Positions 20,133-31,282 of a stretch of DNA of 64,000 nucleotides are shown here, piece by piece. The notes under the pieces were generated by a model, which was not told the DNA's origin, searched no databases, and was given only the letters and a program-made list of their open reading frames with translations. Positions within the stretch are counted from its first letter, which is position 1. Every line of letters begins with the position of its first letter. The position numbers and the translations under genes were made by a program. The stretch is from Lepidodermella squamata (taxonomy: Eukaryota; Gastrotricha), in NCBI GenBank assembly GCA_047495785.1, contig JBLDXI010000073.1:372001-436000 (forward strand). The letters run 5' to 3'.

Positions 20133-22066
20133 ATTACCAAAATTTGGGTAAGAAGAGTCAAGAAAATGTTTGACCTAGAGAAAGACAGGTTGCAGACAAA
20201 CATCGAAATTCAAAAAATCAATTTTACCAATAGTGAGAAGGGGAGTCCTCGTAGCCGGAATTTAGTGGGATTTCCGCGGTTGGATGGAAAGCTGAAAGTC
20301 TGGTTGAGTTTAGTACGGCAAGGTTTTGCTTTCGTGACGGGAGAGCCCATGTAGCTATTGTAGTAATCGAAATAATAGTCGCTTTAGAAGAACTACTTCG
20401 CGATAAAGGCAGCGTCGAAATTCTTGTATCCATTATGTTTACAATTTTTCTAGAAAAGAAGGAATGGAAAACTATAGTTAGGAGCGTAGGGCCACAGTTG
20501 GTATAGAATCGGCTGGAATAGTATAAGTAAGGCTTCAAAACAATTGAAAAATTAATCATGGAAAATCTGCAATATCTACCAATTTTGCTATGTTCAACCA
20601 GATTTTTCTAATGATCTAATGAGAAAGATCATTTTTCGACTTATTGGCGAAGAACCTTTCGACTGCTTTCTGTAAAGCACCGACAAGAAAACCGGTGCGA
20701 AATGGAGTACAGAGCGTAAATGACTGGGAAAATAAAGCCTCTAGGTTGAAATAAGATTGAGAAATAAGCGCGATAAAAACAAATCAGCTTCGCACGCGAT
20801 TGCTACGTGGCATAAACAATAAATCGTTCAACGGCGCAGCGTTTCTTTTTTGTTCTTGATTTCGACGATCTTTCTTTTTTCACTAATCAGAGCGACAGTT
20901 TAAATTCGGCCGAACATTTGAACGGATTTTTCAATTTGGAGATAAACCATATTTTCTTCAGCTTTTTATCTCCCTGAGCGAGTAATTTTACGACCCTCTT
21001 GGGCGATTTTCTCCGCTTCGGATATGGGTTTCGAGGCCATTTAAATGAACGCATTCTTAAATGATTACTAGGCAGCCAGCGTTACTATTATCCCCTAGAT
21101 AAATTCCTATTACCTTAATACCGACAGTTGCCATTTCAACGAGCCGAAGGTGAAAAATGTTCCTTAACAGTGAGCGAGATACCCACCATTTTGATCAAAC
21201 TTGTTCAAAAAGTTAAAAAAAAATAGAAAGACATTTGAATTTCACTATTACATTAAAGAACAATTATAAATCAGATTATCTTTTAGCGGAACCAAATTTG
21301 ACTGTAGCGAAACAAAATCGGCATTTTGCGGAACCTAATTTCGACGAAATTGAGGCAATGCATGATTTCTATAGTGAAGAATGCGTCTTTTACAGTGGTT
21401 TACAGTGTGGTTCCGCTAACAGGCAATTTTGGTTCCGCTGCAGTTTCCGCTAAAAGTAAGACCCATTATAAATTTGAATAATAATACATTTCTACTCATT
21501 TGGCTGCTGATTCAGTCCCTTATAAGAGTGATTTAATTTCGGAAATTTCAAGCGATCAAAATATGGGGGTTCCAGAATGATCGTGTGGACATGATGTATA
21601 ACGTGGCTTCACAAGGTCGTCAAATTTCACCTTAGATCCAGATGTGTATTGCCTCAAAGGGTCATGGTCGAAAAGGGCCGTTGAATTCTCGGTCGCCTAT
21701 CGACCACTTATAAAAATGCTACCTGGCTAAATTTAGTATGAAAAAATCTTACTCTGAGACCCTAACCCTAACCCCGTGCGTTCAAATGAGCGGAGCCAGA
21801 AGCGGAAGAGGGATGATGTTTCACGGAAGCGCGTAAATGTCGAGGAGAAAAACATTCAAGTCGGTTGTGGATTCAACTATGCGAAATGCGAACCTCCTCA
21901 AGAATGATTCAAACACATTAATGTACCCGGGAAGAAAACACGGCAGTATGTAGGCGTTCCACCATCCTGAAATCAGCTTCGGATTTCAGACTTCTAAAGA
22001 CAGGAATTGATGTGTGTAAAATGTCGAATTCGGTCGAAAAACAACATTAGTGACTTTTGATTCGAA
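20133..22066. other. Long intergenic region upstream of receptor C
   Basis: No convincing gene. It contains one fold-back element (21280-21456) and a short CCCTAACCCTAACCCC stretch near 21758-21774 that is too short to call a telomere. Confidence 0.5.
21280..21456. mobile_element. Fold-back MITE with GGTTCCGC motifs
   Basis: The left end CTTTTAGCGGAACCAAATTT is answered inverted at the right by AATTTTGGTTCCGC and TTTCCGCTAAAAG. Further inverted GCGGAACC words lie inside. About 177 bp and non-coding. Confidence 0.6.
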
Positions 22067-24415
22067 ATGGACAAAATTTGTTGCGTGATTCTTCTCCTGC
22101 CACTCGTAATAGGCTTATGTGATAAGCCAACTTTGCAAATTCTGAACCTCATGCCATTCACTGGTCTTCAGCCTAATGAGTACAAAACATGCCGAGCTGT
22201 AACTGAATTGGTTTATCAAATTGCAAATGATCGTAAGGACTTTTTACCTAACTACAAGCTAGAACCTCAATTCTCAGACGATGGCGCTGGGGCTTTAGCA
22301 GCCCGGCGCCTACTCGAATTCGATGACCAGTTTGTAAACGGCTGGATTCCTGGTCAGGATATATACAAAGCCCCTGTGATCTCCGGGTCTTATGTATCCT
22401 GTGAGTTTGTTGCGGCCTTCGCCCACATCCTCGACTACGTCCAAATTGCTGCTTGCACGAGTGAAATGCTCTACAATCGCGCTAAATTCCCGAATCTCTA
22501 TTTGATAAGGCCAATCGCGTCACAATCGTTTCTTGCTAGGCTGAGATTCATGGTCGATGTTGGGAAATGGAAATATTACGCTATTTTCTCGAATTCGAAC
22601 TCGGACTTTCAAACCGCGAGAATCCTTCACACCGCCGGGTCGAAATCTGGCCACGAAATGCTTCTCGATGTGATGACTGATTTTGACGACCAGGCTGCTG
22701 TTGCGCTGAAAAAAGCAGACATTCGCGTGATTGTGCTTGTCTATAGCGCGAATAATATTATTTCAAAATTACTATGCCAATTCTACAATAATGGTATAAC
22801 CGGATTTCGATATGTCTTCATTTTAGCGGGGAGCAGTTTTGCGGATCCAAATTCGTTACCGAAAATCATCAGCCCTGAATGTACGAGGGATATGCTAGCG
22901 ATACAATTCCAATCTTCGGTTTGGGTCTCATCTCAGGGCATTACTGATGAGGTGAATGTTAAATCTACTCTCGGATACAGTTTGATAGAAACAGACTTGT
23001 TACTCGATAACTACACCAACAAAATGAGACACCCTGATTACGGAACTCGTCATTGGTGCCACGATATAGCCCTTCAAACTATCCTGTTGCTTAACGAAAC
23101 CGAAGCGAGATTGAAGCAAGAAGGATTGTCATTACTCAATGTTACCCAAATACCGCGGTATATTGCGAAAATTACGAACGAAACTTCACCTAAGATTGCT
23201 TACATGGGTCTGAGAAAGAGTGGGTTGAGTATGTACAACGAAAGAGCGGAGATAACGGGGAGTAAGTGGCCCGTGTTTCGATGGAACCCGAGAGATGGCC
23301 AAAGAAATGTGGCTATGATTGTTCAAAAATCTACGGGAGGCAGCGACGAACTCGCAACGTATATAACACAACAAATAGCCGGGATAAAGTGGCCAACATC
23401 CGACGGCGAGCCACCAAAAGAACGAGCATTTGTGAAGTTCGAATCGAAACAAGTCCCACTCGCGATGAGGATCATAATTTATATTTTATCTGCGTTCTCG
23501 ATCGTTTCAAAGGCGGCAGCTATAGGAGATGTCTGGAAAACTAAAAACGATTCTCAAATGCCGTTATCTTCGACTGCCATATTCGCAGCTTTGTCACTTG
23601 CGGACATCACTTCTATTCTATTTATGGTTGAAATTGGCCTGGCTGGTGCATGTCCCCTTCATTTAGCGAGATTTTTTCTACTCGCTCTTGGGCTCAGTGC
23701 TTCGAATGGAGCGATGGTTGCTAGGGTCTTTTTCCTGTTCCGGAAAGTTAGCAAATTGGTATTCAATGAAAGATGCAAATCCACGGATTTGCACGATACA
23801 TTTCATTCTAACAGTCCAAATCGAAATTTGCGCCGAAAACCCACAAAATCATGCGCCAAGGTAGCGTTGAAGTCGACTAAAAGCGAAATTTCTTTCATCA
23901 ATAATTTGAGCCGCCTACATTTTCGAAACTTCGACCGGCTAACACTGATGGTTGCCACCTTTGTCTTCGGAGTCATTCTGATCTATATGGTAATTTGGGC
24001 TTCAATCGACATATCTACTTGCGAAACAGTAACCCTTCAAGGTGGTCCAATCTACCTTGAAAAGGAGGATGTTTTGCTGTACGAAAATGCTTTGAAATGC
24101 TCCTCGCATCATCAAAGCATTTGGATGGCTGCTATTCTTGCTGCTAACCTTTTAGCACTGGTTTTCGGCTGTTACTTTGCCAGGTTTCTCTGTCGAACTG
24201 CTAGTTTCATAAAACAGTATCCCCATAGCAAGTTCGTACTAAAGGCGATGCTTAATGCAATCGCAATTTCTATCGCAACTTGCCTCATACTCATCGCAGT
24301 TCCAGAGTCTCCGGTAACTGAGCGAATTGTTTTATCCGTGGCAACTGCCGTAGTATCGATCTCGTCGACAACCATTTTATACTTTCCGCATTGGAAAGCA
24401 AAGCTGCTGTCTTAA
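22067..24415 (+). CDS. GABA-B-type class C GPCR C
   Basis: Intronless, 782 aa. The signal peptide MDKICCVILLLPLVIGLC is followed by the ANF-type ligand-binding region and seven helices from about residue 462. It is closest to receptor A around the start of the membrane domain: the stretch encoding NPRDGQRNVAMIVQKS is almost the same in DNA. It supplies the reference that shows the one-base loss in A. The long basic loop between helices 3 and 4 carries FNERCKSTDLHDTFHS, shared with B. It ends three residues after PHWKAK, with no cytoplasmic tail. Confidence 0.85.
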   Translation: MDKICCVILLLPLVIGLCDKPTLQILNLMPFTGLQPNEYKTCRAVTELVYQIANDRKDFLPNYKLEPQFSDDGAGALAARRLLEFDDQFVNGWIPGQDIYKAPVISGSYVSCEFVAAFAHILDYVQIAACTSEMLYNRAKFPNLYLIRPIASQSFLARLRFMVDVGKWKYYAIFSNSNSDFQTARILHTAGSKSGHEMLLDVMTDFDDQAAVALKKADIRVIVLVYSANNIISKLLCQFYNNGITGFRYVFILAGSSFADPNSLPKIISPECTRDMLAIQFQSSVWVSSQGITDEVNVKSTLGYSLIETDLLLDNYTNKMRHPDYGTRHWCHDIALQTILLLNETEARLKQEGLSLLNVTQIPRYIAKITNETSPKIAYMGLRKSGLSMYNERAEITGSKWPVFRWNPRDGQRNVAMIVQKSTGGSDELATYITQQIAGIKWPTSDGEPPKERAFVKFESKQVPLAMRIIIYILSAFSIVSKAAAIGDVWKTKNDSQMPLSSTAIFAALSLADITSILFMVEIGLAGACPLHLARFFLLALGLSASNGAMVARVFFLFRKVSKLVFNERCKSTDLHDTFHSNSPNRNLRRKPTKSCAKVALKSTKSEISFINNLSRLHFRNFDRLTLMVATFVFGVILIYMVIWASIDISTCETVTLQGGPIYLEKEDVLLYENALKCSSHHQSIWMAAILAANLLALVFGCYFARFLCRTASFIKQYPHSKFVLKAMLNAIAISIATCLILIAVPESPVTERIVLSVATAVVSISSTTILYFPHWKAKLLS

Positions 24416-24858
24416 CTTTATGGAAAGCTTTCGTTATAGTGAACTTGAATAATTGTAAGACTCTAAATACGAGTAAATCGAGGTTTGGCTTGCCCACAAA
24501 ATTTCGACTTTGGCAGCCATACGCTGTTGGGTCATTTTTGCCTGAAAAATTTCAATCGGTAAAGTCACAGGGCAAGTTCGGTCAATTATCTATCGATTGA
24601 ATATGGTGTTCTCGCTCGAAAAAAAATTAAATAAAAAAGTAATATATGTGAATTGTAAATTGTTCAGTAAATTCAGTAAAATTACGTAATGATGAGTCAT
24701 GTCAGCTGGCATCGTGCACACGTGGGCGCATATTTCTATCGTCCTGTAATCGAGAAAATGCTGCGCTATCATGGCGGATGTAAGCTTTGAAAGCCTCCGG
24801 TCTGTTAAAAAGACACAAAGGTTTCCTTCTTTAGTTGCATTTTCTAAAATACAGCATT
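24416..24858. other. Intergenic, receptor C to GPCR relic
   Basis: No clear feature. About 24800-24850 resembles about 28520-28570 (AAAAGACACAAAGGTTTCCTT), part of a local duplication. Confidence 0.4.
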
Positions 24859-24925
24859 ATGAACAACAGCACAATTTATCAGGCTGCAACAGCTCATTCG
24901 AAGGCAGTCTTACTGCCAGGTGGGG

Positions 24926-25756
24926 GGTTGCCCTCACTTGCGCATTTATCACTTGCGCATTTATCACTTGCGCATTTTATTTTTACCCTTATTTTATCGC
25001 TTGCGCATTTTATCTAAAAAAATTGAAATATCAAGTGCTTTATTGCCATTTTGTCGTATAATTATACAATATTTATCAAAAAGTTCGACATTTGTGGTAC
25101 AAACGTATTTGTCAACTTTCCATAGTCCTATAACGGACTAGGAGACAGAATTGAAAGCGAAAAATAGAAAAACAGAGTAGACATGTTTTGGGCGCCATTT
25201 CAAGCACGTGCCGTGCACCATGTGGTGCAACTTTATCAGGATTGTCCTCCGTCAATGGCGGGTTTCGTTCAATATTGGAAATCACAGTGGAGTGCGACTA
25301 TCCATGAATGGTGTGTTCATTCTGAAAGGCACCGAACCAACAACGCCAATGAGGGCTGGCATCATAAGTAAGCCAAACTTTGCGCTGAGAAATTGACAGT
25401 TTTGAATGAAAATATAATTCTAGACTTAACCGCCTGTGTGGCAAGAGACATCTGAACATTTGGCGTTTGATTTTGGTTCTTCAAGAAGAGGAGGTCGTAG
25501 CCGCAGCGAGACAACGAAAGCTCGAGTCTGGAGCACGTGTCAATAGATTATAGGACGATGGAAAGTTGACAAAAACGTTTGTACCACAAATGTCGAACTT
25601 TTTGATAAATATTGTATAATTATACGACAAAATGGCAATAGAGCACTTGATATTTCAATTTTTTTGAGGTAAAATGCGCAAGCGATAAAATAAGGGTACA
25701 AATAAAATGCGCAAGTGATAAATGCGCAAGTGATAAATGCGCAAGTGAGGGTAATT
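24926..25756 (+). mobile_element. Deleted MULE with about 205-bp TIRs
   Basis: Inverted repeats of about 205 bp (24930-25136 and 25550-25754) are about 97% identical and contain tandem CACTTGCGCATTTAT words at their tips. The 10-bp direct repeat CCAGGTGGGG flanks the element at 24916-24925 and 25757-25766. The internal 410 bp holds the C-terminal end of a MULE transposase. It is inserted in a coding exon of a membrane protein. Confidence 0.85.
25183..25553 (+). pseudogene. C-terminal remnant of a MULE transposase
   Basis: Two exons, 25183-25367 and 25424-25553, with a 56-bp GT-AG intron in consistent phase, encode about 104 aa. They include RHRTNNANEGWHHKLNR, the TNN-x-x-EGWH motif that holds the catalytic Glu of Mutator-like transposases, followed by HLNIWRLILVLQ, typical of the region after it. 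The N-terminal DNA-binding and DD part is deleted, so the element cannot move by itself. This fragment is from a different MULE lineage than the element at 10 kb. Confidence 0.75.
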
Positions 25757-26829
25757 CCAGGTGGGGCTTGGATTGCTGCTGTTCAAATGTCATTCAAATG
25801 TTGCATGGTCGCTGTTCAAAATATCATTTGGGCCGTGACTTGGTCCAGCAGCATGCTGATAACACTGCCGACGGGCTACTGGGCAGCCAGTCCAACCTCC
25901 TGTTCGCTCGTCTATCTTATATCCGGTGCGGTTGGGCTTCTCGCCGGCCTCTTCCACCTTTTCATAAGCTACGAGCGACGACTCTGCATCACCTCAACAA
26001 GCATGTATCGAACAAGCTCGGCCAAAGAAAGTTTGAACAAAATCCGCGGCCGTAATATGTTTTCTTCAGATCTTGATAGTAGCCGCGATTTCTGTCGTAA
26101 TTGGCGCCGTTTGTATCGGAATAGGCGCGATCGTCCCGTTACCGCTCATGGCCCACCAACGGCTGGTCATCGAAGGCATCAACAACGATACAGCCATTGA
26201 TTTATGCGTCTTCTTCCCTCGCCGCTTCATCGGCTCTACAGACACTATCACAATCCTGCTCGTTCTTAAAGTTGTAGCTATTCAAACCACAACATGTGGC
26301 TTAGCTTTCAACTATTGGTAACTTGCCCGACATGAACAGGCTTGAATTATGATTCTACGTTCATTAAATTAGGAAAATATTCTCACAAATTCGATCTATC
26401 CGATTGGGCTGGCGATTTAAGCAGAGCGGCGATCACGAGGCGCAATGGTATCAGCGGCAGTTGTTCTTCGCTAAGCAATCTATAGCCACTGTTGTTCTGT
26501 ACAATACGTGCCAAATTCCACTGGTTGTTCACATGGCTCTACAGGTGGGCTACGCCGAGATTGGGCCGAGATTTGCGAACGGCGATTTCAACAAGTACAG
26601 CCATGTGGCTTTCATGTTCGAGATTACAGCCTCGGCTTTCATTCGCATTCTCAAGCCGTCGAACCGCGTCGGTAGATCCTCTAGGCCGAACAGCAGATCA
26701 TTAAAAACTGTGTCAACAATGATCACCGCGGTCAATTCACCTGTTCATTTTTCGAAGAATTTGAAGCACTGATCGATTTATACCCAAGTTGAAAACATGA
26801 CAATAAGTGAGAATAAAATTCAGTAAATT

Positions 26830-26965
26830 CAGTGCGCGAAGTTTGACCCTCGGAATGGGGAATATTTTCGGGCCGATTTGTATGACGGGAGGGTCCCCTG
26901 TGCTTTGTTTCCCACATTGGCCTTGCGAACTAAGGGGTTCGATACCCCTGGTACTTCGCGCACTG
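26830..26965. mobile_element. hAT-type MITE, CAGTGCGCGAAGT family
   Basis: A 136-bp element with ends CAGTGCGCGAAGTTTG and GTACTTCGCGCACTG. Flanking octamers AGTAAATT and GGTCAATT match at six of eight positions. Related elements lie at 32237 and 39355. Confidence 0.6.
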
Positions 26966-27049
26966 GGTCAATTACTCGATCATAAACGTGAATCCATCAA
27001 CAAACAGCTTTTAATATGTGAAGCAAGTAAAATCCATATCCACATCCAC

Positions 27050-27640
27050 ATCACTTGAATACGTGCAGCTCTTCTCGTCTTCTCCCCATCGTCATTCTCA
27101 TCTGCCAAAGCTGCATCAATACCTGCAGCGGCCGCATACCCAGCCGTTCGGGGTTGAGACCCATATGCCCAGCTGGTTCGTGTTAGTAATGCAGGGTTGG
27201 CGCGCAGCTTCTTTCGGCGTCGTTTCCTCGCGGTGTTTGCCGGCGTATTTAGTATCGAGATTGCAAAACGACTTTGGGGTGGCCACCTATTCCAAGTGCC
27301 TAGAGTTGGAGAGTTGGAGAACCCTTAACCCTGCACGGCTTTCATTGAACCGCTGGTTACCAGCGCAAGAGTAGCCTGTAAAGAAATTAATAAAAATTCT
27401 ATGAAATTCTTCAAAAAATGTATTGTTACCATTAGATCTATAGCGAGAAAAAGCTTTGCCATGATGAAATTTCTGACGTAGGAAACGAATTCCCAGTGTT
27501 ATTAAAGTCGGTTTGGAGAGATCATGGAAAAGAACTCATCCATCTTCAGGCAGCTGAGATCACAATGCATGAGCATCTCCCTGAGGGGTGACTGATTAAA
27601 TAATCAGAATATGACGTCAATGCTGGGCGAATTCGCAAAA
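27050..27640. repeat. Diverged segmental repeat, copy 1
   Basis: This aligns in pieces with about 28110-28460: GTGCAGCTCTTCTC, GGCGCGCAGCTTC, AGGCAGCTGAGA, CACAATGCA and GGGTGACTGAT appear in the same order. No ORF is shared, so it is probably an old repeat or a duplicated intergenic unit. Confidence 0.5.
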
Positions 27641-28109
27641 AAACATTAAAAAAATGGAGTAGTGATAATCATCATTAATGACTCATAGCAAGCTTTTGCT
27701 TTTATGGCGATTGAAAATTTTTCAACTTTCGGGTGCCATGGTACTATTATTCACTAAGTAATCCTTAAACTCAATTAGGAATGGCCAGAATGAGGATGCT
27801 GCCTCAAACTTTGTGGAAGGTTCAATGTTCTAAAATCAATAATGCTCATTTCGAAGGGATCTGGTAACCATCATGTTGCAGGTTAGGCCTCGTAAGGCCA
27901 AAGTTGCCCTGTTTAATGAACTTGGACGAGACTTGTTTGCCAACTAGGGGTACCATATCCGTCGGCCCCGCCACCTTATTTTACGTTGCTGTTTCTGAGG
28001 CCAATTAAATGTGAAAAGTGAATCACACATTGAAGACTTTTATTATGCTAAACATGCAAAATTATCACCCAAGAGAACATCGCGTGAATTAAATATATCT
28101 CGCTATATA

Positions 28110-28460
28110 GGTTGTGGCGTGCAGCTCTTCTCATCTCATCTTCTCATATTCTCCTCGTCTAGACCAAATCCCTTCAGGGATACGCCGGCTGGTTCTTTTC
28201 AGTGAGCCAGGCGCGCAGCTTCCTCCAACGCCGTTTGCTCGCGATGTTTGGCGAGTTTGCTGACCCATGGAGTGTTGACATCGCAGAAAGGCGTCGGGGT
28301 GACCGCCTTTTTTGAAGTTGAAAATGAATAGAATGAATTTCGATTCAGAGTGATAATCGTAAAGAACTCATCCATCACCAGGCAGCTGAGACCACAATGC
28401 ACGAGCCTGCGTCATCTCCCAAATGGGTGACTGATCAAATCATCCGATGATGACGTAAAT
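28110..28460. repeat. Diverged segmental repeat, copy 2
   Basis: Partner of 27050-27640, shorter by an internal deletion. The following sequence near 28520 also resembles 24800, so a larger unit may have been duplicated. Confidence 0.5.
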
Positions 28461-28943
28461 GCTATAATATGACGTAAATTGAAAATAAATTGAAGCGGGA
28501 ATCGGGATAGATGATTCATCTGCTAAAAAAGACACATAGGTTTCCTTGTCTCTATTTTCTCTCTATGTTAATGCTTTATTTTGAGGTACTGATTTCCAAT
28601 AGGAATGGTCGGAATCTCGATCTTGTCATTTGGTCCCGAAATTTGCGGCCTAAAATACCCTCTAGCTCGAGAATCGATAATCAAGCTTCGCTCGGTTGGG
28701 CTTGTTTCATCAGAGTTTTGAAGTTAGAGAAACCCGATGGTGGAAGAGGAAGTCTTTTTTCTGCGTGGCTAAAAGTTAGCACAACACTTTCCTGACAAAT
28801 GGATTTGTTGAAGACTGAACATTCATGTTCAGAATGGTTCAAAAACTGACTATGCTAAAAGCTCTCAGACTTCCGCCATGTGTCGCTTCCGAAAAATCAT
28901 TAACCTTGCTTTTAGGTTTTAAGTTTCAAGAGTCACATGTATC

Positions 28944-28953
28944 CATATATAAT
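28944..28953 (+). promoter_or_regulatory. TATA box of receptor D
   Basis: CATATATAAT lies about 44-53 bp before the ATG at 28997. Confidence 0.45.
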
Positions 28954-28996
28954 GGATAATTCCATTGACAAACACTATTTTAACTAAAAATTCGAA

Positions 28997-31282
28997 ATGG
29001 TCGGACTAAGCTTCGTGATTCTTCTCCTGCCACTCGCAGGCTTCTGTGAAAAGCCCACCTTGCGAATTCTGAACCTGATGTCCTTCACGGGTCTTTTGCC
29101 AAATGAGTACAAAACGTGTCGAGCAGTCACTGAACTCGTTTATCAGCTTGCCAATGAGCGTAAGGACTTGCTACCAAACTACAAATTGGAAATTCAATTC
29201 TCGGACGATGGCGGTGGACCTTTGATATCAAAGCGTCTCCTTGAATTCGATAGCCAATTCGTAAATGGCAGGATTCCAGGTCAACAAATCTACCGAGCCC
29301 CCGTAATATCAGGGTCTCTCGTTGCTTGTGACCAAGTATCGACCCATGTCCACATCCTCGACTACGTCCAAATTGCGGCTTGCGCGAGTGAAATACTCTA
29401 CAACCGAGCTAAATTCCCGAATCTGTACCTAATCAGGCCCATTTCGTCGCAATCTTTTTTCGCTAGACTGAGATTCATAGTAGACATCGGGAAATGGAGG
29501 TATTACGCTATCCTCGCGAATTCCAACGCCGACTTCAATAGCGCAAAAACTCTTCATACAGCTGGGTCGAAATTAGGCCATGAAATGTACTTCGACATAA
29601 TGACGGATTTCGACGACCAAGCTGCTGAAGCCTTGAAAAAAGCTGATATTCGCGTGATTGTTCTCGTTTATACCCAGAATAACATGATTATGAAGTTACT
29701 CTGCCAATTATTCGACTATGGCATAACCGGCTTTCGATATGTCTTTATTCTGCCCGGAAGCACCTTTATTGACCCGAATACTCTGCCAAAAACTATCAGT
29801 CCAGGATGTACGAAGGACACTATAGTTATACAATTTCAATCCTCAGTCTGGGTCTCATCTCAGGTCATTACCGATGAGGTAAATGTTAAATCCACTCTGG
29901 GATACAGCTTGATAGAAACAGATCTGTTACTCGATAACTACACCAACAAAATGAGACACCCTGATTATGGAACTCGCCACTTGTGCCACGATATAGCCCT
30001 TCAAACTATCCTGTTGCTTAACGAAACCGAGGCGAGATTGAAGCAAGAAGGATTGTCCTTACTCAATGTTACCCAGCTGCCACGTTACATCGCTAAAATC
30101 ACGAACGAAACCTCTCCTAAGATTACTTACTTGGGCCTTAGAAAAAGTGGATTGAGCATCTACAACGAAAGGGCAGAGATAACGGGGAACAAGTGGCCTG
30201 TTTTCCGATGGAGCCAAAAAGATGGCCAAAGAACTGTGGCTATGATTGTTCAAAAATCCTCGGGAAGCAGCGGCGATGTTGCCTCGTATTTAACTCAGCA
30301 AGTTGCGGAAATCAGATGGCCTACACCTAGTGGCGAGCCACCGAAAGAACGAGCGTTGGTGAAGTTCGAATCGAAAGAAGTCCCACTCGCTCTGAGGATC
30401 ATAATGTACCTTTTATCGGCGATTTCAATGGTTTCAAAGTTCGTAGCAATTGGTGACATCTTGAAAACTAAAAATGATCTACGAATGCCGGCATCCTCAA
30501 CCTTTATATTCGCAGCATTGTCCCTTGCTGACGTCTCTTCTATTCTATTACTGATAGAAATCGATTTGGCTGGCGCATTTCTATTTCATTTGGCGAGGTT
30601 TTTTCTTCTCGCAATAGGGATCAGTGCTTCGAATGTAGCCATGGTTGTTAGGGTCTTTTTCTTGTTTTCCAAATTAAACAAGTTGACCATTAACAGAAGC
30701 CCGAGTCGTTTTCATTCTGCAAATTCTGCCCCGATTTCTGTCAAGACAACGCAGAACGACATCAAAGATTCAACTCGCAAGATCTTCCGAAAATTCGACC
30801 GGCTGACCCTGATAGCTGGTCTAACTGCCTCTGGTGCCGTTATTGTCTATATGACAATATGGGCGTTGGTGGACACGCCTTCATGTGGTAACTTCACGCT
30901 TCAACATGGACCTATCCACATTGAAAACGAGGATGTTTTACTGTTCGAATATGCTCTGAAATGCTCATCGCAGTATCAAAGTGTTTGGATGGCTGTTATT
31001 CTTGCCGTTAACCTTCTAGCTCTGGTGTTTGGATGTTACTTTGCTAGGTTCCTCTGTCGAACAGCTGGTTTTATAAAACATCATCCCGATAGCAAATTTG
31101 TTCTGATGACGATGGTGAATTTTATCGCGATTTCTATTGCAACTTGTCTTATTGTCATCGCGGTTCCGGAATCTCCCATCACTGAGCGAATTGTTGTTTC
31201 CGTGGCAACTATCGTAGTATCGATCTCGTCGACTGTCATTTTATACTTTCCGCGTTGGAAAACGAAGCCATTATCATCTTGA
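28997..31282 (+). CDS. GABA-B-type class C GPCR D
   Basis: Intronless, 761 aa. The signal peptide is MVGLSFVILLLPLAGFC; the ligand-binding region and seven helices (from about residue 460) are complete. The loop between helices 3 and 4 is shorter than in B and C and lacks the CKSTDL block. From about 29855 to 30190 the DNA is nearly identical to the matching part of A, and 30319-30400 is nearly identical to B; elsewhere it differs more. It ends PRWKTKPLSS without a tail. Ligand and partners unknown. Confidence 0.85.
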   Translation: MVGLSFVILLLPLAGFCEKPTLRILNLMSFTGLLPNEYKTCRAVTELVYQLANERKDLLPNYKLEIQFSDDGGGPLISKRLLEFDSQFVNGRIPGQQIYRAPVISGSLVACDQVSTHVHILDYVQIAACASEILYNRAKFPNLYLIRPISSQSFFARLRFIVDIGKWRYYAILANSNADFNSAKTLHTAGSKLGHEMYFDIMTDFDDQAAEALKKADIRVIVLVYTQNNMIMKLLCQLFDYGITGFRYVFILPGSTFIDPNTLPKTISPGCTKDTIVIQFQSSVWVSSQVITDEVNVKSTLGYSLIETDLLLDNYTNKMRHPDYGTRHLCHDIALQTILLLNETEARLKQEGLSLLNVTQLPRYIAKITNETSPKITYLGLRKSGLSIYNERAEITGNKWPVFRWSQKDGQRTVAMIVQKSSGSSGDVASYLTQQVAEIRWPTPSGEPPKERALVKFESKEVPLALRIIMYLLSAISMVSKFVAIGDILKTKNDLRMPASSTFIFAALSLADVSSILLLIEIDLAGAFLFHLARFFLLAIGISASNVAMVVRVFFLFSKLNKLTINRSPSRFHSANSAPISVKTTQNDIKDSTRKIFRKFDRLTLIAGLTASGAVIVYMTIWALVDTPSCGNFTLQHGPIHIENEDVLLFEYALKCSSQYQSVWMAVILAVNLLALVFGCYFARFLCRTAGFIKHHPDSKFVLMTMVNFIAISIATCLIVIAVPESPITERIVVSVATIVVSISSTVILYFPRWKTKPLSS

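Larger units (their letters stand above)
24859..26772 (+). pseudogene. Probable class A (rhodopsin-like) GPCR relic, interrupted by a MULE
   Basis: Removing the MULE plus one copy of the 10-bp target duplication (24916-25756) joins two halves of one open frame across LPGG and AWIAAV. Predicted helices then appear in order: a helix-2-like segment, a helix-3-like segment starting at a Cys and ending in SYERRLCIT (an E/DRY-like motif), a hydrophobic exon from 26070 (ILIVAAISVVIGAVCIGIGA), a helix-5-like segment to GLAFNY, and helices 6 and 7 in 26426-26700 (ATVVLYNTCQIPLVV, then HVAFMFEITASAF). Helix 1 is missing or upstream. I could not make all exon joins agree in phase, so it is probably a dead gene. 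The receptor assignment rests on helix order and the ERR motif only. Confidence 0.45.

Noticed and set aside
20224-20559. Upstream exon of the zinc-finger gene
   Set aside because: The nearest GT donor gives the wrong phase for the acceptor before the zinc-finger frame; kept only as a remark.
21758-21774. CCCTAACCCTAACCCC, telomere-like repeat
   Set aside because: Only about two and a half units inside an ordinary intergenic region; too short to be a telomere or a convincing interstitial telomere.
25183-25553. Possible host gene inside the inverted repeats
   Set aside because: The TNN...EGWH motif and the flanking TIRs identify it as a transposase remnant.
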